Below are positions 9,782 to 16,460 of a DNA stretch of 64,000 nt, piece by piece (the stretch's first letter is position 1; each line of letters opens with the position of its first letter). This DNA is from Variovorax beijingensis (lineage in GTDB: Bacteria > Pseudomonadota > Gammaproteobacteria > Burkholderiales > Burkholderiaceae_C): contig NZ_VIVL01000002.1 in NCBI RefSeq assembly GCF_007828835.1, positions 682,001 through 746,000 on the forward strand. The letters are read 5' to 3'. Both the position numbers and the translations under genes were made by a program. Below the pieces are notes generated by a model, which had not been told where the DNA came from, did not search any database, and saw only the letters and a list, made by a program, of their open reading frames with translations.

Positions 9782-9835
9782 TCGGCTCATTCGCGGTTCC
9801 GGCCGCACAAAGAAAAAACTTCACCAGGAATCATC

Positions 9836-9946
9836 GTGACCTCCGCCGCACTGAACCTCACCAGCATTCGACCCGCTTCGGGCCGATCGCTCGTGCGCGT
9901 TGCAGCGCTCAAAGGTCAGATGCCCCCGGGCGGAGGTTGCGCTTAA
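9836..9946 (+). CDS. 36-residue peptide of unknown function
   Basis: A GTG-started ORF of 36 codons is preceded by AGGA six bases upstream, by a strong sigma-70-like promoter 55-80 bases upstream, and is followed 28 bases later by an intrinsic terminator, so it looks like a one-gene transcript. The product has no membrane span or signal peptide. It reads as a Ser/Ala/Arg-rich start, a basic middle (SLVRVAALKG) and a Gly/Pro end with a penultimate cysteine (PPGGGCA). It is divergent from a small HTH regulator. I recognise no family; a signalling or leader peptide is possible but unproven. Confidence 0.5.
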   Translation: MTSAALNLTSIRPASGRSLVRVAALKGQMPPGGGCA

Positions 9947-9974
9947 AGCGCACTTCCCAAGCTCTCTTCACCAG

Positions 9975-10007
9975 AGGCCCGGACACCGCAAGGTTCCGGG
10001 CCTTTTT
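9975..10007 (+). terminator. Rho-independent terminator after the 36-aa ORF
   Basis: The stem AGGCCCGGA (9975-9983) pairs with TCCGGGCCT (9995-10003), extended inside by ACC/GGT around a GCAA loop, and is followed by a run of T. Confidence 0.85.
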
Positions 10008-10116
10008 GTTTTGCCATTTCGGGTGTGCCTTCGCCACACCGCCAGTTTCCAGCCGCGTGGACGGCCTGGCGGGATGTGCAGGAAAGTGGACCGTTCCTGT
10101 GCGGCGACGTCGTACG

Positions 10117-10140
10117 GGGCAGCACCCCAGGGTGCTGCCC
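10117..10140 (+). repeat. Perfect 11-bp inverted repeat in the leader of a small gene
   Basis: GGGCAGCACCC (10117-10127), two bases, then GGGTGCTGCCC (10130-10140) would fold to a very stable hairpin. No T-run follows, so it is not a standard terminator. It lies about 60 bases before the small gene at 10202 and may act in its 5' leader or be a processing site. Confidence 0.6.
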
Positions 10141-10201
10141 GTCGCGCGAGGACACAACCGAAATGGAGAAAAAACCCGCGCCATCAACCCAAGGAGCCCC
10201 C

Positions 10202-10408
10202 ATGCGCAAGCGCAGCAACACCCCCATCCGCATGATCGCAGTCCGTCCGGCGCAGCCGCGCCGCCGCATGGCGTGGGCGCTTGCGCAGCGCCTGGGCATC
10301 GGCATGGCGGCCGGGCGGGGCGCACCGGCGCCTTCGCTTGCGCCGACGGACCGCAGCCTTGAATATCCCGACCTCGACCAGCGCGTGCGCGAGGTCGGCG
10401 AGTGGTAG
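10202..10408 (+). CDS. Small basic hypothetical protein
   Basis: The 68-residue protein starts at an ATG with GGAG five bases before it. The first half is very basic (MRKRSNTPIRMIAVRPAQPRRR), the middle is Ala/Gly-rich and the end is acidic (YPDLDQRVREVGEW). An in-frame ATG at 10025 would extend it, but that extension runs through the strong hairpin at 10117-10140 and lacks an obvious ribosome binding site. It is followed 42 bases later by another unknown gene in the same direction, which probably shares its transcript. I recognise no family. Confidence 0.5.
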   Translation: MRKRSNTPIRMIAVRPAQPRRRMAWALAQRLGIGMAAGRGAPAPSLAPTDRSLEYPDLDQRVREVGEW

Positions 10409-10450
10409 TGCTGCAAGGCGTCGACATGAACATGAAGGAGTGAGTGCCGC

Positions 10451-10858
10451 ATGGACAACAAGCAAGCCATCATCGAAAGCCTTGCGCGGGCATTGGAAAG
10501 CTGGGTGCGCCATGCCGGTGCCGCGCAGCTCTGGCAGGTGCAGCAGCGAGGCGGCCTGGGGGCGTCCATCGCGGTGGACGAGGACATCGTGCACGCCCGC
10601 ATCGAACTCGGCGGCCCGCGCAATCCGCTGTCGGAACTGGGCCGCACCGATGGGCGCCTGCCCGTGACGGAAGCTTTTCTAGGCAACGGCGCCGCAGCAT
10701 GGGGCGCGCCGCCCCCGCATGGAGACCCGACGCGCGAGGCCTGGTTCTTGTCGAACGAACTGGCACAGGAGCATGCGCGCCAATACCTGCTTGCAGAGTT
10801 CAGGGAAAAGCGGGAAGTGCTGTCGCGGTTTGTGGAGGCCTGGCTGGACAGCCAATAA
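10451..10858 (+). CDS. Hypothetical protein (135 aa)
   Basis: The 135-residue soluble protein has AAGGAG ten bases before its ATG. The N-terminal half is an amphipathic helix followed by predicted strands (IAVDEDIVHARIELGG), and the C-terminal half is helical (ELAQEHARQYLLAEFREKR, about residues 100-120). No signal peptide or membrane segment is seen. It follows the small basic protein gene and is closed by a terminator. I do not recognise the family. Confidence 0.6.
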   Translation: MDNKQAIIESLARALESWVRHAGAAQLWQVQQRGGLGASIAVDEDIVHARIELGGPRNPLSELGRTDGRLPVTEAFLGNGAAAWGAPPPHGDPTREAWFLSNELAQEHARQYLLAEFREKREVLSRFVEAWLDSQ

Positions 10859-10860
10859 AA

Positions 10861-10893
10861 AAGCCTGCTACCGATGAAGTAGCAGGCTTTTCA
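10861..10893. terminator. Bidirectional intrinsic terminator
   Basis: AAGCCTGCTAC (10861-10871) pairs with GTAGCAGGCTT (10879-10889). T-rich tails occur on both strands (TTTT to the right; six A just to the left), so it can end both the 10451 gene and the leftward tRNA transcript. Confidence 0.85.
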
Positions 10894-10912
10894 GCGTTTC
10901 CGCGATGTTGGT

Positions 10913-10988
10913 TGGTGGGCCCTGAGTGACTCGAACACTCGACCTACGGATTAAGAGTCCGCTGCTCTACCAACTGAGCTAAGAGCCC
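10913..10988 (-). tRNA. tRNA-Lys (anticodon CTT)
   Basis: The 76-base cloverleaf is complete. The acceptor is GGGCTCT/AGGGCCC with one U-G pair, the D arm GCTC/GAGC, the anticodon loop CTCTTAA with anticodon CTT, and the T loop TTCGAGT. The encoded 3' CCA lies at 10913-10915. It reads AAG lysine codons. Confidence 0.95.
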
Positions 10989-11025
10989 TTGCACAAAACG
11001 TTTTGCGTTTTTTGGCAAGACCGCA

Positions 11026-11053
11026 AGTATAGCGTAAAAATTCCGGGGCTCAA
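11026..11053 (-). promoter_or_regulatory. Promoter of tRNA-Lys
   Basis: On the minus strand TTGAGC (11053-11048), 16 bases and TATACT (11031-11026) form a sigma-70 promoter about 30 bases ahead of the tRNA. The leader contains a perfect palindrome CAAAACGTTTTG at 10994-11005. Confidence 0.6.
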
Positions 11054-11124
11054 CGATTTTGTGCGCGGCGGGGTTAGCATTCGTCATCATCGACGGGCCG
11101 CGGCCCTCCAGCAGGAGATATTCC

Positions 11125-11832
11125 ATGACAGACACGACCACCATGTCCCATGTTGTGATCACCGGGGCCGCGGGTGCGCTGGGCCGCGCGGTAGTCCAGC
11201 ATTTTCTCGAGCAGGGCGCGCGCCTGGCGCTGGTCGACCACCGAGCGGACCGCCTGGCCGAGGTCTTTCCGGGCCTGGACAATTCGCAGCACCTGCTGCT
11301 GGCGGGCGACGTGACCTCGGCAGCCGACATGTCGGAGCTTGCGGGCCAGGCGCTCAAGGCCTTCGGCCGCATCGACGCGCTGGTCCATATTGCCGGCGGC
11401 TTCGAGATGGGCGAGGCCACGCATGCGCTCACGCGGGCAAGCTGGGACCGGATGATGAACCTCAACGCCTGGTCCTTCGTGGCAGTGACGCAGGCGGTGC
11501 TGCCTTCGATGATCGAACACGGCGCCGGCCGCATCGTGGCGGTGACCGCCAAGGTGGCGGCGCGCGGCCTGCCGGCCATGGCGGCATACATCGCGTCGAA
11601 GAGCGCGCTGCAGCGCCTGGTCGAAGCCATGGCCGCCGAGGCCGCCCCGCATGGCGTGGCCGTCAACAGCGTGGCGCCCAGCGTGCTCGACACGCCGGCC
11701 AATCGGCAGGCCATGCCGGACACCAATCCCTCCGACTGGGTGTCGACCGCCGTCGCGGCGCAGACCATCGGCTTTCTTGCGTCGCCCGCGGCCGCGGCGC
11801 TGCATGGCCAGCACCTGACGCTCGACACCTGA
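11125..11832 (+). CDS. SDR-family oxidoreductase
   Basis: The 235-residue short-chain dehydrogenase has the cofactor loop TGAAGALG at residues 13-20 and the catalytic Y155/K159 (YIASK). The NNAG-type motif reads HIAGGFEMGE, an atypical form, so the asparagine that orders the active site in most SDRs is replaced. I chose the ATG at 11125 because GGAG stands eight bases upstream; an ATG at 11059 would add 22 residues without a good ribosome binding site. The gene stands alone between a tRNA and a strong terminator. Substrate unknown. Confidence 0.8.
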   Translation: MTDTTTMSHVVITGAAGALGRAVVQHFLEQGARLALVDHRADRLAEVFPGLDNSQHLLLAGDVTSAADMSELAGQALKAFGRIDALVHIAGGFEMGEATHALTRASWDRMMNLNAWSFVAVTQAVLPSMIEHGAGRIVAVTAKVAARGLPAMAAYIASKSALQRLVEAMAAEAAPHGVAVNSVAPSVLDTPANRQAMPDTNPSDWVSTAVAAQTIGFLASPAAAALHGQHLTLDT

Positions 11833-11852
11833 GCTGAGGCAAGAGCAACAGC

Positions 11853-11888
11853 AAGGGCCCTGGCGGCAACGCCAGGGCCCTTTTTTTC
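11853..11888 (+). terminator. Strong intrinsic terminator after SDR gene
   Basis: The 13-base stem AAGGGCCCTGGCG (11853-11865), GCAA loop, and CGCCAGGGCCCTT (11870-11882) is followed by a T-run. Confidence 0.9.
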
Positions 11889-12089
11889 GTTCCGCCGCGC
11901 GCCGCTTCCAGGCAGGCGGTTTGTCATGGTTGCGGGCCAAGAGGGCGGGGCACTTGTCTCCCTGGAAAAGGGGCGCACTGCTCATGTGCGCAGGCGGCGC
12001 GATTTCTACAGTGACTCCACGGCAAGACGCTTCGGCCCGGCAAGGGGAATGAAGCGGTGCCAGTCGACAACCATCACTGGGGAACACGC

Positions 12090-12236
12090 ATGGAAACGCT
12101 CAACCTGCTGCCAAGAAGCTTCATGACCCTGCTGCGCGAGGACGCGGGCATGTCGTTCATGGAAGCCGCGCTCATCGGTTCGCTGGTGGTGGTTGTGTGC
12201 CTGCTCCTGCTGCTTGCCGTACGGCGCAGCGCCTGA
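12090..12236 (+). CDS. Flp-pilin-like small peptide
   Basis: A 48-codon ORF directly before the prepilin peptidase encodes a short peptide with a charged start, then EDAG|MSFMEAAL followed by a 15-residue hydrophobic stretch and the basic end RRSA. This is the Flp/Tad pilin plan: glycine at -1 and glutamate at +5, although the tyrosine normally at +6 is alanine. GGGGAA lies seven bases upstream as a weak ribosome binding site. It lies 13 bases before tadV in the same direction and opens the pilus locus. It could be a minor pilin or a pseudopilin. Confidence 0.65.
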   Translation: METLNLLPRSFMTLLREDAGMSFMEAALIGSLVVVVCLLLLLAVRRSA

Positions 12237-12249
12237 AGGGGGCCGCAGC

Positions 12250-12834
12250 ATGCAGGAATTCAACGCTGTCCTCGATCTGCTGGCCATGCTGGCCTCGGAC
12301 TTCCGCATGGGCGGGCTCTTCGTGCTGCTGGTGATGGCCGCGGTGAGCGACGTGCGCTTCTACCGCATTCCCAACTGGCTGACCTTCGGCGGCATGGTGT
12401 TCGCGATCATCTACGGCACCTTCGCGGCGCGCACGCCGATGACCGGGGTGCAGAACGCCCTGGGCGGCCTGGGCACCGGCCTCGCGATCATGCTGCCGTT
12501 CTATGTGCTGGGGATCATGGGAGCGGGCGACGTCAAGCTGATGGCGATGGTCGGCGCCTTCATCGGCCCCTACCAGACGCTGCAGGCCATCCTGTTCACC
12601 TGCATCGTCGGCGGCTTTGCGGCCGTGACGGTGGCCATCCACCGCCGCCGCCTGGGCCACATGCTGGCCAACGTCAAGGGTGCTGCGCAGGGCATCGTCG
12701 TCTCGGGCATTGCGGGCATACGGCCGAGCGGAACGATCGACACGCGGCAATCCATTGGAAAGCTGCCTTACGGCATCTGCATTTGCGTGGGGACGATCGC
12801 ACAGGTCCTGGCGCATCAGTTGGGCTTCGTCTAG
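12250..12834 (+). CDS. tadV: Prepilin peptidase TadV/CpaA
   Basis: This is a 194-residue polytopic A24-family aspartic protease. The two catalytic aspartates are D34 in SDVRFYRIPNW and D94 in the GAGDVKL motif. It cleaves Flp prepilins and the TadE-type pseudopilins after glycine at the membrane. I start it at the ATG at 12250; an upstream in-frame ATG at 12193 would overlap the pilin-like ORF and add a cysteine-rich stretch. It lies between a pilin-like peptide and cpaB in the Tad operon. Confidence 0.88.
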   Translation: MQEFNAVLDLLAMLASDFRMGGLFVLLVMAAVSDVRFYRIPNWLTFGGMVFAIIYGTFAARTPMTGVQNALGGLGTGLAIMLPFYVLGIMGAGDVKLMAMVGAFIGPYQTLQAILFTCIVGGFAAVTVAIHRRRLGHMLANVKGAAQGIVVSGIAGIRPSGTIDTRQSIGKLPYGICICVGTIAQVLAHQLGFV

Positions 12835-12873
12835 CCCGTCCCGTTCTTCATTTCATCCACGGCGGAGATTCGC

Positions 12874-13716
12874 ATGAAAAACATCAAGGCGCTCGGGCTG
12901 CTTCTGCTGGCCCTCCTGACCGGCCTGGCGGCCGCGGTCTACGCAGCGGGCTGGGTCTCCCGACAGGGCGGCATCGCATCCAACAAGGTGGTGGTGGCCG
13001 CCGTCGACATCGAGCTCGGCAGCCGGGTCAACCCCCAGATGCTGTCGCTGGTCGACTGGCCGAGCGGCTCGCTGCCGCCCGGTTCCTTCAAGGACGCCAA
13101 GTCGCTGGAGGACCGCGTGGTCAAGGTCGGCGTGCTGCGCGGCGAGGCCATCCTGGAAGGCAAGCTCGCGCCCGTCGGCACCCAGGGCGGGCTCTCGGCG
13201 GTCATTGCCAGCGGCAAGCGCGCCATGACCGTGCGGGTCAACGACGTGGTCGGCGTGGCGGGCTTCGCGCTGCCGGGCAACTACGTCGACGTGATGGTCA
13301 ACGCGCAGCAGGACAAGAACCGTGGCGAGGAGAACCGCCAGATCAGCAAGACCGTGCTCGAGAAAGTGCTGGTGCTGGCGGTGGCGCAGGAAGCCAACCG
13401 CGACGACACCAAGCCGAAGGTCGTGAGCGCCGTGACGCTTGAGCTTTCGCTCGAGGACTCCGAAAAGCTTGATCTGGCACGCAGCGTGGGAACCCTCTCG
13501 CTGGTGCTGCGCAACCAGATGGACAAGACCACGGTCGCCACCGCAGGCATCACCAAGGGCCAGTTGTTCGGCGAGAAGGAAATCCTGCCGATCTCCACCA
13601 CCGTGGCAGCGCGGCCGGCCCCCGCGCGCGTGCCGCGCACCGCCCCCATGGCGCAGCGGCAATCGGAGTGCGTGGAAGTGATCCAGCACGCAGCCCGCAC
13701 GCTCAACTGCTTCTGA
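12874..13716 (+). CDS. cpaB: Flp pilus assembly protein CpaB/RcpC
   Basis: The 280-residue protein has one N-terminal membrane anchor (residues 5-25), then an SAF/CpaB domain (VVVAAVDIELGSRVNPQML) and an RcpC-type region with VNDVVGVAGFALPGNYVDV, the most conserved segment of this family. The last 45 residues are Pro/Arg-rich and include two cysteines (C268, C279 approximately), perhaps a disulfide. CpaB supports the secretin in the periplasm. It lies 39 bases after tadV and 24 bases before the secretin gene. Confidence 0.88.
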   Translation: MKNIKALGLLLLALLTGLAAAVYAAGWVSRQGGIASNKVVVAAVDIELGSRVNPQMLSLVDWPSGSLPPGSFKDAKSLEDRVVKVGVLRGEAILEGKLAPVGTQGGLSAVIASGKRAMTVRVNDVVGVAGFALPGNYVDVMVNAQQDKNRGEENRQISKTVLEKVLVLAVAQEANRDDTKPKVVSAVTLELSLEDSEKLDLARSVGTLSLVLRNQMDKTTVATAGITKGQLFGEKEILPISTTVAARPAPARVPRTAPMAQRQSECVEVIQHAARTLNCF

Positions 13717-13740
13717 TCACCCCCGCAGGAGGAACCACAA

Positions 13741-15246
13741 GTGCAACATCTCTCTTCTTCTTCACCCGCCTGGCTCTTGGCGGCACTCATGACGCTGGCG
13801 GCACCCGCGATGGCCGCGGACGCGGTCCCGGCGGCTGCTGCTGTGGCTGCAACCCCGGCTGCAGCACCGGCAGCGCCCGCCACCCGGCGCTGCACCGCGA
13901 TCATTCCGGACGACCAGCCGACCTACGCCGTGCTGGGCAAGTCGGTGGTCATTCCGCTGAAGGCACGCGTTGCGCGCATCGTGGTCAGCGGCCAGCCGCC
14001 GAGCCGCGCGCCGGCCGCCGCACCCGCAGCCGCGGGGCAGCCGGCACCGGCCGCCGCCACGGCGGCGAACGCGGGCGACGGCATCGCCGACGTCGACGTC
14101 ACGCTGCTGAGCCCGACCGACCTGTTCTTCCGCGGCCGCCAGGCGGGCTCGATGAACGTCGTACTGCAAAGCGTCGACGGCACCTGCTACATCAAGGACG
14201 TGATCGTCACCATCGATCCGGGCGCGCTGCAGTCCAAGCTCGCCGAGCTGATGCCGGAGGAAAACCACATCCGCGTACGCAGCGCCGAAAAATCGATCGT
14301 GCTCACCGGCGAGATCAGCGATGCGCTCAAGCTCGACGACGTGATGAGCCTGGCCATGGCCTATGGCGCCGACGGCAAGAAGGTGGTGAACCTGCTGCGC
14401 GTGACGGCGCCGCAGCAGGTGATGCTCGAAGTGAAGATCGCAGAGGTCAGCAAGACGCTGCTGGACCGGCTCGGTGCGCGCGTCGGCCTGAGCCGCTCGG
14501 GTAACGGCGGCCGCGACAGCTACTCGCTGATCTCCAGTTTCCTGAGCGGAGGCGGCGGCCTGCTCGAGGCGATAAGGATCGGCCGCACCTCGATCGGCAT
14601 CGACGGCCAGAAGGACGACGGCCTGGTGCGCATCCTCGCGGAGCCCAACATCATGGCCATCAGCGGCCAGCAGGCAAGCTTCCTGTCGGGCGGAAAGATC
14701 TTCATCCCGGTCGCGCAGAGCGCCGCCGGCGGCGGGGGAACGAACATCACGCTGGAAGAGAAGGAGTTCGGCATCGGGGTCAAGTTCACCCCGACCGTGC
14801 TCAACGGCGGACGCGTCAACCTCAAGATGGTCTCGGAGGTGTCGGACCTGTCGCAGACCGGCTCGCCCTTTACCACCGTGACTGGTGTGACCGCCGTGCT
14901 GCCCTCGCTCACGGTGCGCCGCGCAGACACCACCGTGCAGCTCAACGACGGCCAGAGCTTCGTCATCGCGGGGCTCATCAAGAGCAATGTCACGGAATCC
15001 ATCAAGCGCTACCCCGGGTTGGGCGAAGTGCCGGTGATGGGGGCGCTGTTCCGCAGCACCGAGTTCCAGAACGACCAGACCGAGCTGATGTTCGTGATCA
15101 CGCCGCGCCTGGTTCGTCCGCTGGCCGAGGCACCGCGCGTTCCGACCGACAACCACGTCGTTCCCAGCCGCGCGGAGGTGTACCTGAACGGCAGCCTCGA
15201 AAGCGCCACCCCGGCACCGGTTGCACCGGCCGGCCAAACCCAATGA
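13741..15246 (+). CDS. cpaC: Flp pilus outer-membrane secretin CpaC/RcpA
   Basis: The 501-residue secretin begins at a GTG behind AGGAGG. It has a signal peptide, an Ala/Pro-rich region (residues 20-45), an N-terminal secretin-associated domain (YAVLGKSVVIPLKARVARIVV), a second Ala/Pro linker near residue 85-110, a BON-type domain and the secretin beta-barrel domain (about 260-470). The RVNLKMVSEVS and DGQSFVIAGLI motifs are typical of this family. The C-terminus is Pro/Ala-rich. It forms the outer-membrane channel for the Flp pilus. The next ATG at 15243 overlaps its stop. Confidence 0.9.
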   Translation: MQHLSSSSPAWLLAALMTLAAPAMAADAVPAAAAVAATPAAAPAAPATRRCTAIIPDDQPTYAVLGKSVVIPLKARVARIVVSGQPPSRAPAAAPAAAGQPAPAAATAANAGDGIADVDVTLLSPTDLFFRGRQAGSMNVVLQSVDGTCYIKDVIVTIDPGALQSKLAELMPEENHIRVRSAEKSIVLTGEISDALKLDDVMSLAMAYGADGKKVVNLLRVTAPQQVMLEVKIAEVSKTLLDRLGARVGLSRSGNGGRDSYSLISSFLSGGGGLLEAIRIGRTSIGIDGQKDDGLVRILAEPNIMAISGQQASFLSGGKIFIPVAQSAAGGGGTNITLEEKEFGIGVKFTPTVLNGGRVNLKMVSEVSDLSQTGSPFTTVTGVTAVLPSLTVRRADTTVQLNDGQSFVIAGLIKSNVTESIKRYPGLGEVPVMGALFRSTEFQNDQTELMFVITPRLVRPLAEAPRVPTDNHVVPSRAEVYLNGSLESATPAPVAPAGQTQ

Positions 15247-15266
15247 CACCCGCGAGGAGCACCACC

Positions 15267-15548
15267 ATGTTCATCAAGTCGACCACTCTCGCGCTGACGC
15301 TGCTGCTGGCCACCGGCTGCTCCCACGTCACGCCCAACTACGACGCGCGCTTTGGCGATGCGGTGCGCGACGCGAAAAGGAAGATGACGATCAATCCGGA
15401 TGCCGGCAAGGACGGGGACCCGGTTGTCGGCATGGACGGCCGCTCGGCGCGCGAGTCGATGCTGCAGTACCACGAGTCCTACAAGACGCCGCCGCCCGCA
15501 GTGAACGTCATCAACATCGGCGGAGCGATTGGTGGTGGCACCAAGTGA
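15267..15548 (+). CDS. Small lipoprotein of the Tad locus
   Basis: The 93-residue protein has a lipoprotein signal peptide with lipobox LATGC (cysteine near residue 18), followed by a short polar domain (SHVTPNYDARFGDAVRDAKRK) and a Gly-rich end. GAGGAG stands six bases before the ATG at 15267; an ATG at 15243 overlapping cpaC is possible. Small lipoproteins follow the secretin gene in many beta-proteobacterial Tad loci, where a pilotin or stabilising role is assumed. No catalytic motif is seen. Confidence 0.72.
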   Translation: MFIKSTTLALTLLLATGCSHVTPNYDARFGDAVRDAKRKMTINPDAGKDGDPVVGMDGRSARESMLQYHESYKTPPPAVNVINIGGAIGGGTK

Positions 15549-15626
15549 ACGCGGCCTGCATTCCCAACCCCCCTGTTCGGAAAGGAGAACACCACGATCT
15601 GCAACAACCCGATTTCTCCAACCTGT

Positions 15627-15656
15627 TTGATGAACCACGAAATCCATTCGTTTATT
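15627..15656 (+). promoter_or_regulatory. Putative promoter of the flp pilin genes
   Basis: TTGATG (15627-15632), an 18-base spacer and TTTATT (15651-15656) lie just before the first pilin gene, in an AT-richer patch. A separate promoter would allow high pilin expression. Confidence 0.45.
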
Positions 15657-15678
15657 TGAACCTTGAAAGGAAAGACTC

Positions 15679-15888
15679 ATGAACAACTTCTTCCAGGCCA
15701 TCGGCCAATTCACCCGTGGTTTCCTCCGCGACGACGATGGCGCCCAGGTCATCGAGTACGCGCTGATCATCGCGGTCGTCTCGATCGCGCTGGTCGTTGC
15801 GCTGAAGGCGCTTACTGCCAACGGTGGCGGCTTCTCGACCTTCATCGCAACCGTGACCAGGTGCCTCACGGGAGGGGCTTGCCCGTAA
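15679..15888 (+). CDS. flp: Flp-family type IVb pilin (copy 1)
   Basis: The 69-residue prepilin has a long leader of about 21 residues, the processing site DDDG|AQVIEYAL and a hydrophobic helix (IIAVVSIALVVAL). The canonical G/XXXXEY motif is intact. The C-terminal tail TRCLTGGACP holds a cysteine pair five residues apart. AAGGAAAG precedes the ATG. It is the first of three tandem pilin genes and is very similar to the second, including their 3' flanks. Confidence 0.92.
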   Translation: MNNFFQAIGQFTRGFLRDDDGAQVIEYALIIAVVSIALVVALKALTANGGGFSTFIATVTRCLTGGACP

Positions 15889-15967
15889 GCAGCTCGAGGG
15901 CGGGGCGGGCAGGGCGTTGTCCGCTTCCCCCCGCTGTCCTTTTCAACACAGAAACGAGGTAGTCACC

Positions 15968-16147
15968 ATGTTCAAGTCATTTCTGCAGGACGAGAGCGGC
16001 GCTCAGGTCATCGAGTACGCGCTGATCATCGCCGTCGTCTCGATCGCGCTGGTTGTTGCGCTGAGAGCGCTCACCGATAACGGCGGCAGCTTCTCGACCT
16101 TCATCGCTACCGTGGGCAGGTGCCTCACGGGAGGGGCCTGCCCGTAA
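15968..16147 (+). CDS. flp: Flp-family type IVb pilin (copy 2)
   Basis: The 59-residue prepilin has DESG|AQVIEYAL and the same hydrophobic core as copy 1, with the tail GRCLTGGACP. I chose the ATG at 15968 because it gives the short basic leader shared with copy 3; longer in-frame forms read through the intergenic spacer. Copies 1 and 2 are nearly identical from the processing site to beyond the stop codon, so they arose by recent duplication. Either could be the major pilin. Confidence 0.9.
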   Translation: MFKSFLQDESGAQVIEYALIIAVVSIALVVALRALTDNGGSFSTFIATVGRCLTGGACP

Positions 16148-16165
16148 GAAGCTCGAGGGCTCGGC

Positions 16166-16191
16166 GCGGGGACGGCTTGTCCATTCCCCGC
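16166..16191 (+). repeat. Hairpin between pilin copies 2 and 3
   Basis: GCGGGGA (16166-16172) pairs with TCCCCGC (16185-16191), with no T-run. It may protect upstream pilin mRNA or attenuate the third copy. A related but less regular GC-rich stretch follows copy 1. Confidence 0.45.
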
Positions 16192-16237
16192 CCTCCGCCG
16201 TCCAAACGCCACCCAGCACAAAAGCGAGGTACTCATC

Positions 16238-16414
16238 ATGTTCAGTTCATTCCTGCGGGATGAAAGCGCTGCTCAGGTGGTGGAGTACGCGCTGGTCATT
16301 GCCGTGGTCTCGATCCTGCTGATCATCACGCTGCGGCCACTGGTAACGGACACCGGCCTCAGCGATCTCGTCGATCTGGTCCGCACCTGCCTCGACGGCG
16401 TGGACTGCGGCTGA
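16238..16414 (+). CDS. Flp-family pilin with variant processing site (copy 3)
   Basis: The 58-residue pilin begins MFSSFLRDESA|AQVVEYAL and has a hydrophobic core VIAVVSILLIITL. The residue before the expected cleavage site is alanine, whereas copies 1 and 2 have glycine, so processing by TadV may be slow or absent. The tail differs (DTGLSDLVDLVRTCLDGVDCG) but keeps the cysteine pair at the same spacing. It is too short for many gene callers. It may be a minor or anchored pilin. Confidence 0.82.
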   Translation: MFSSFLRDESAAQVVEYALVIAVVSILLIITLRPLVTDTGLSDLVDLVRTCLDGVDCG

Positions 16415-16460
16415 AGCGCAAGGCTTTTTCGAACCGCCACCACTGCACAGGAAGCCGATC

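Noticed and set aside
9707-9808. Longer start for the small HTH protein
   Set aside because: The extra codons lie in the shared promoter/operator and use unlike codons; not excluded.
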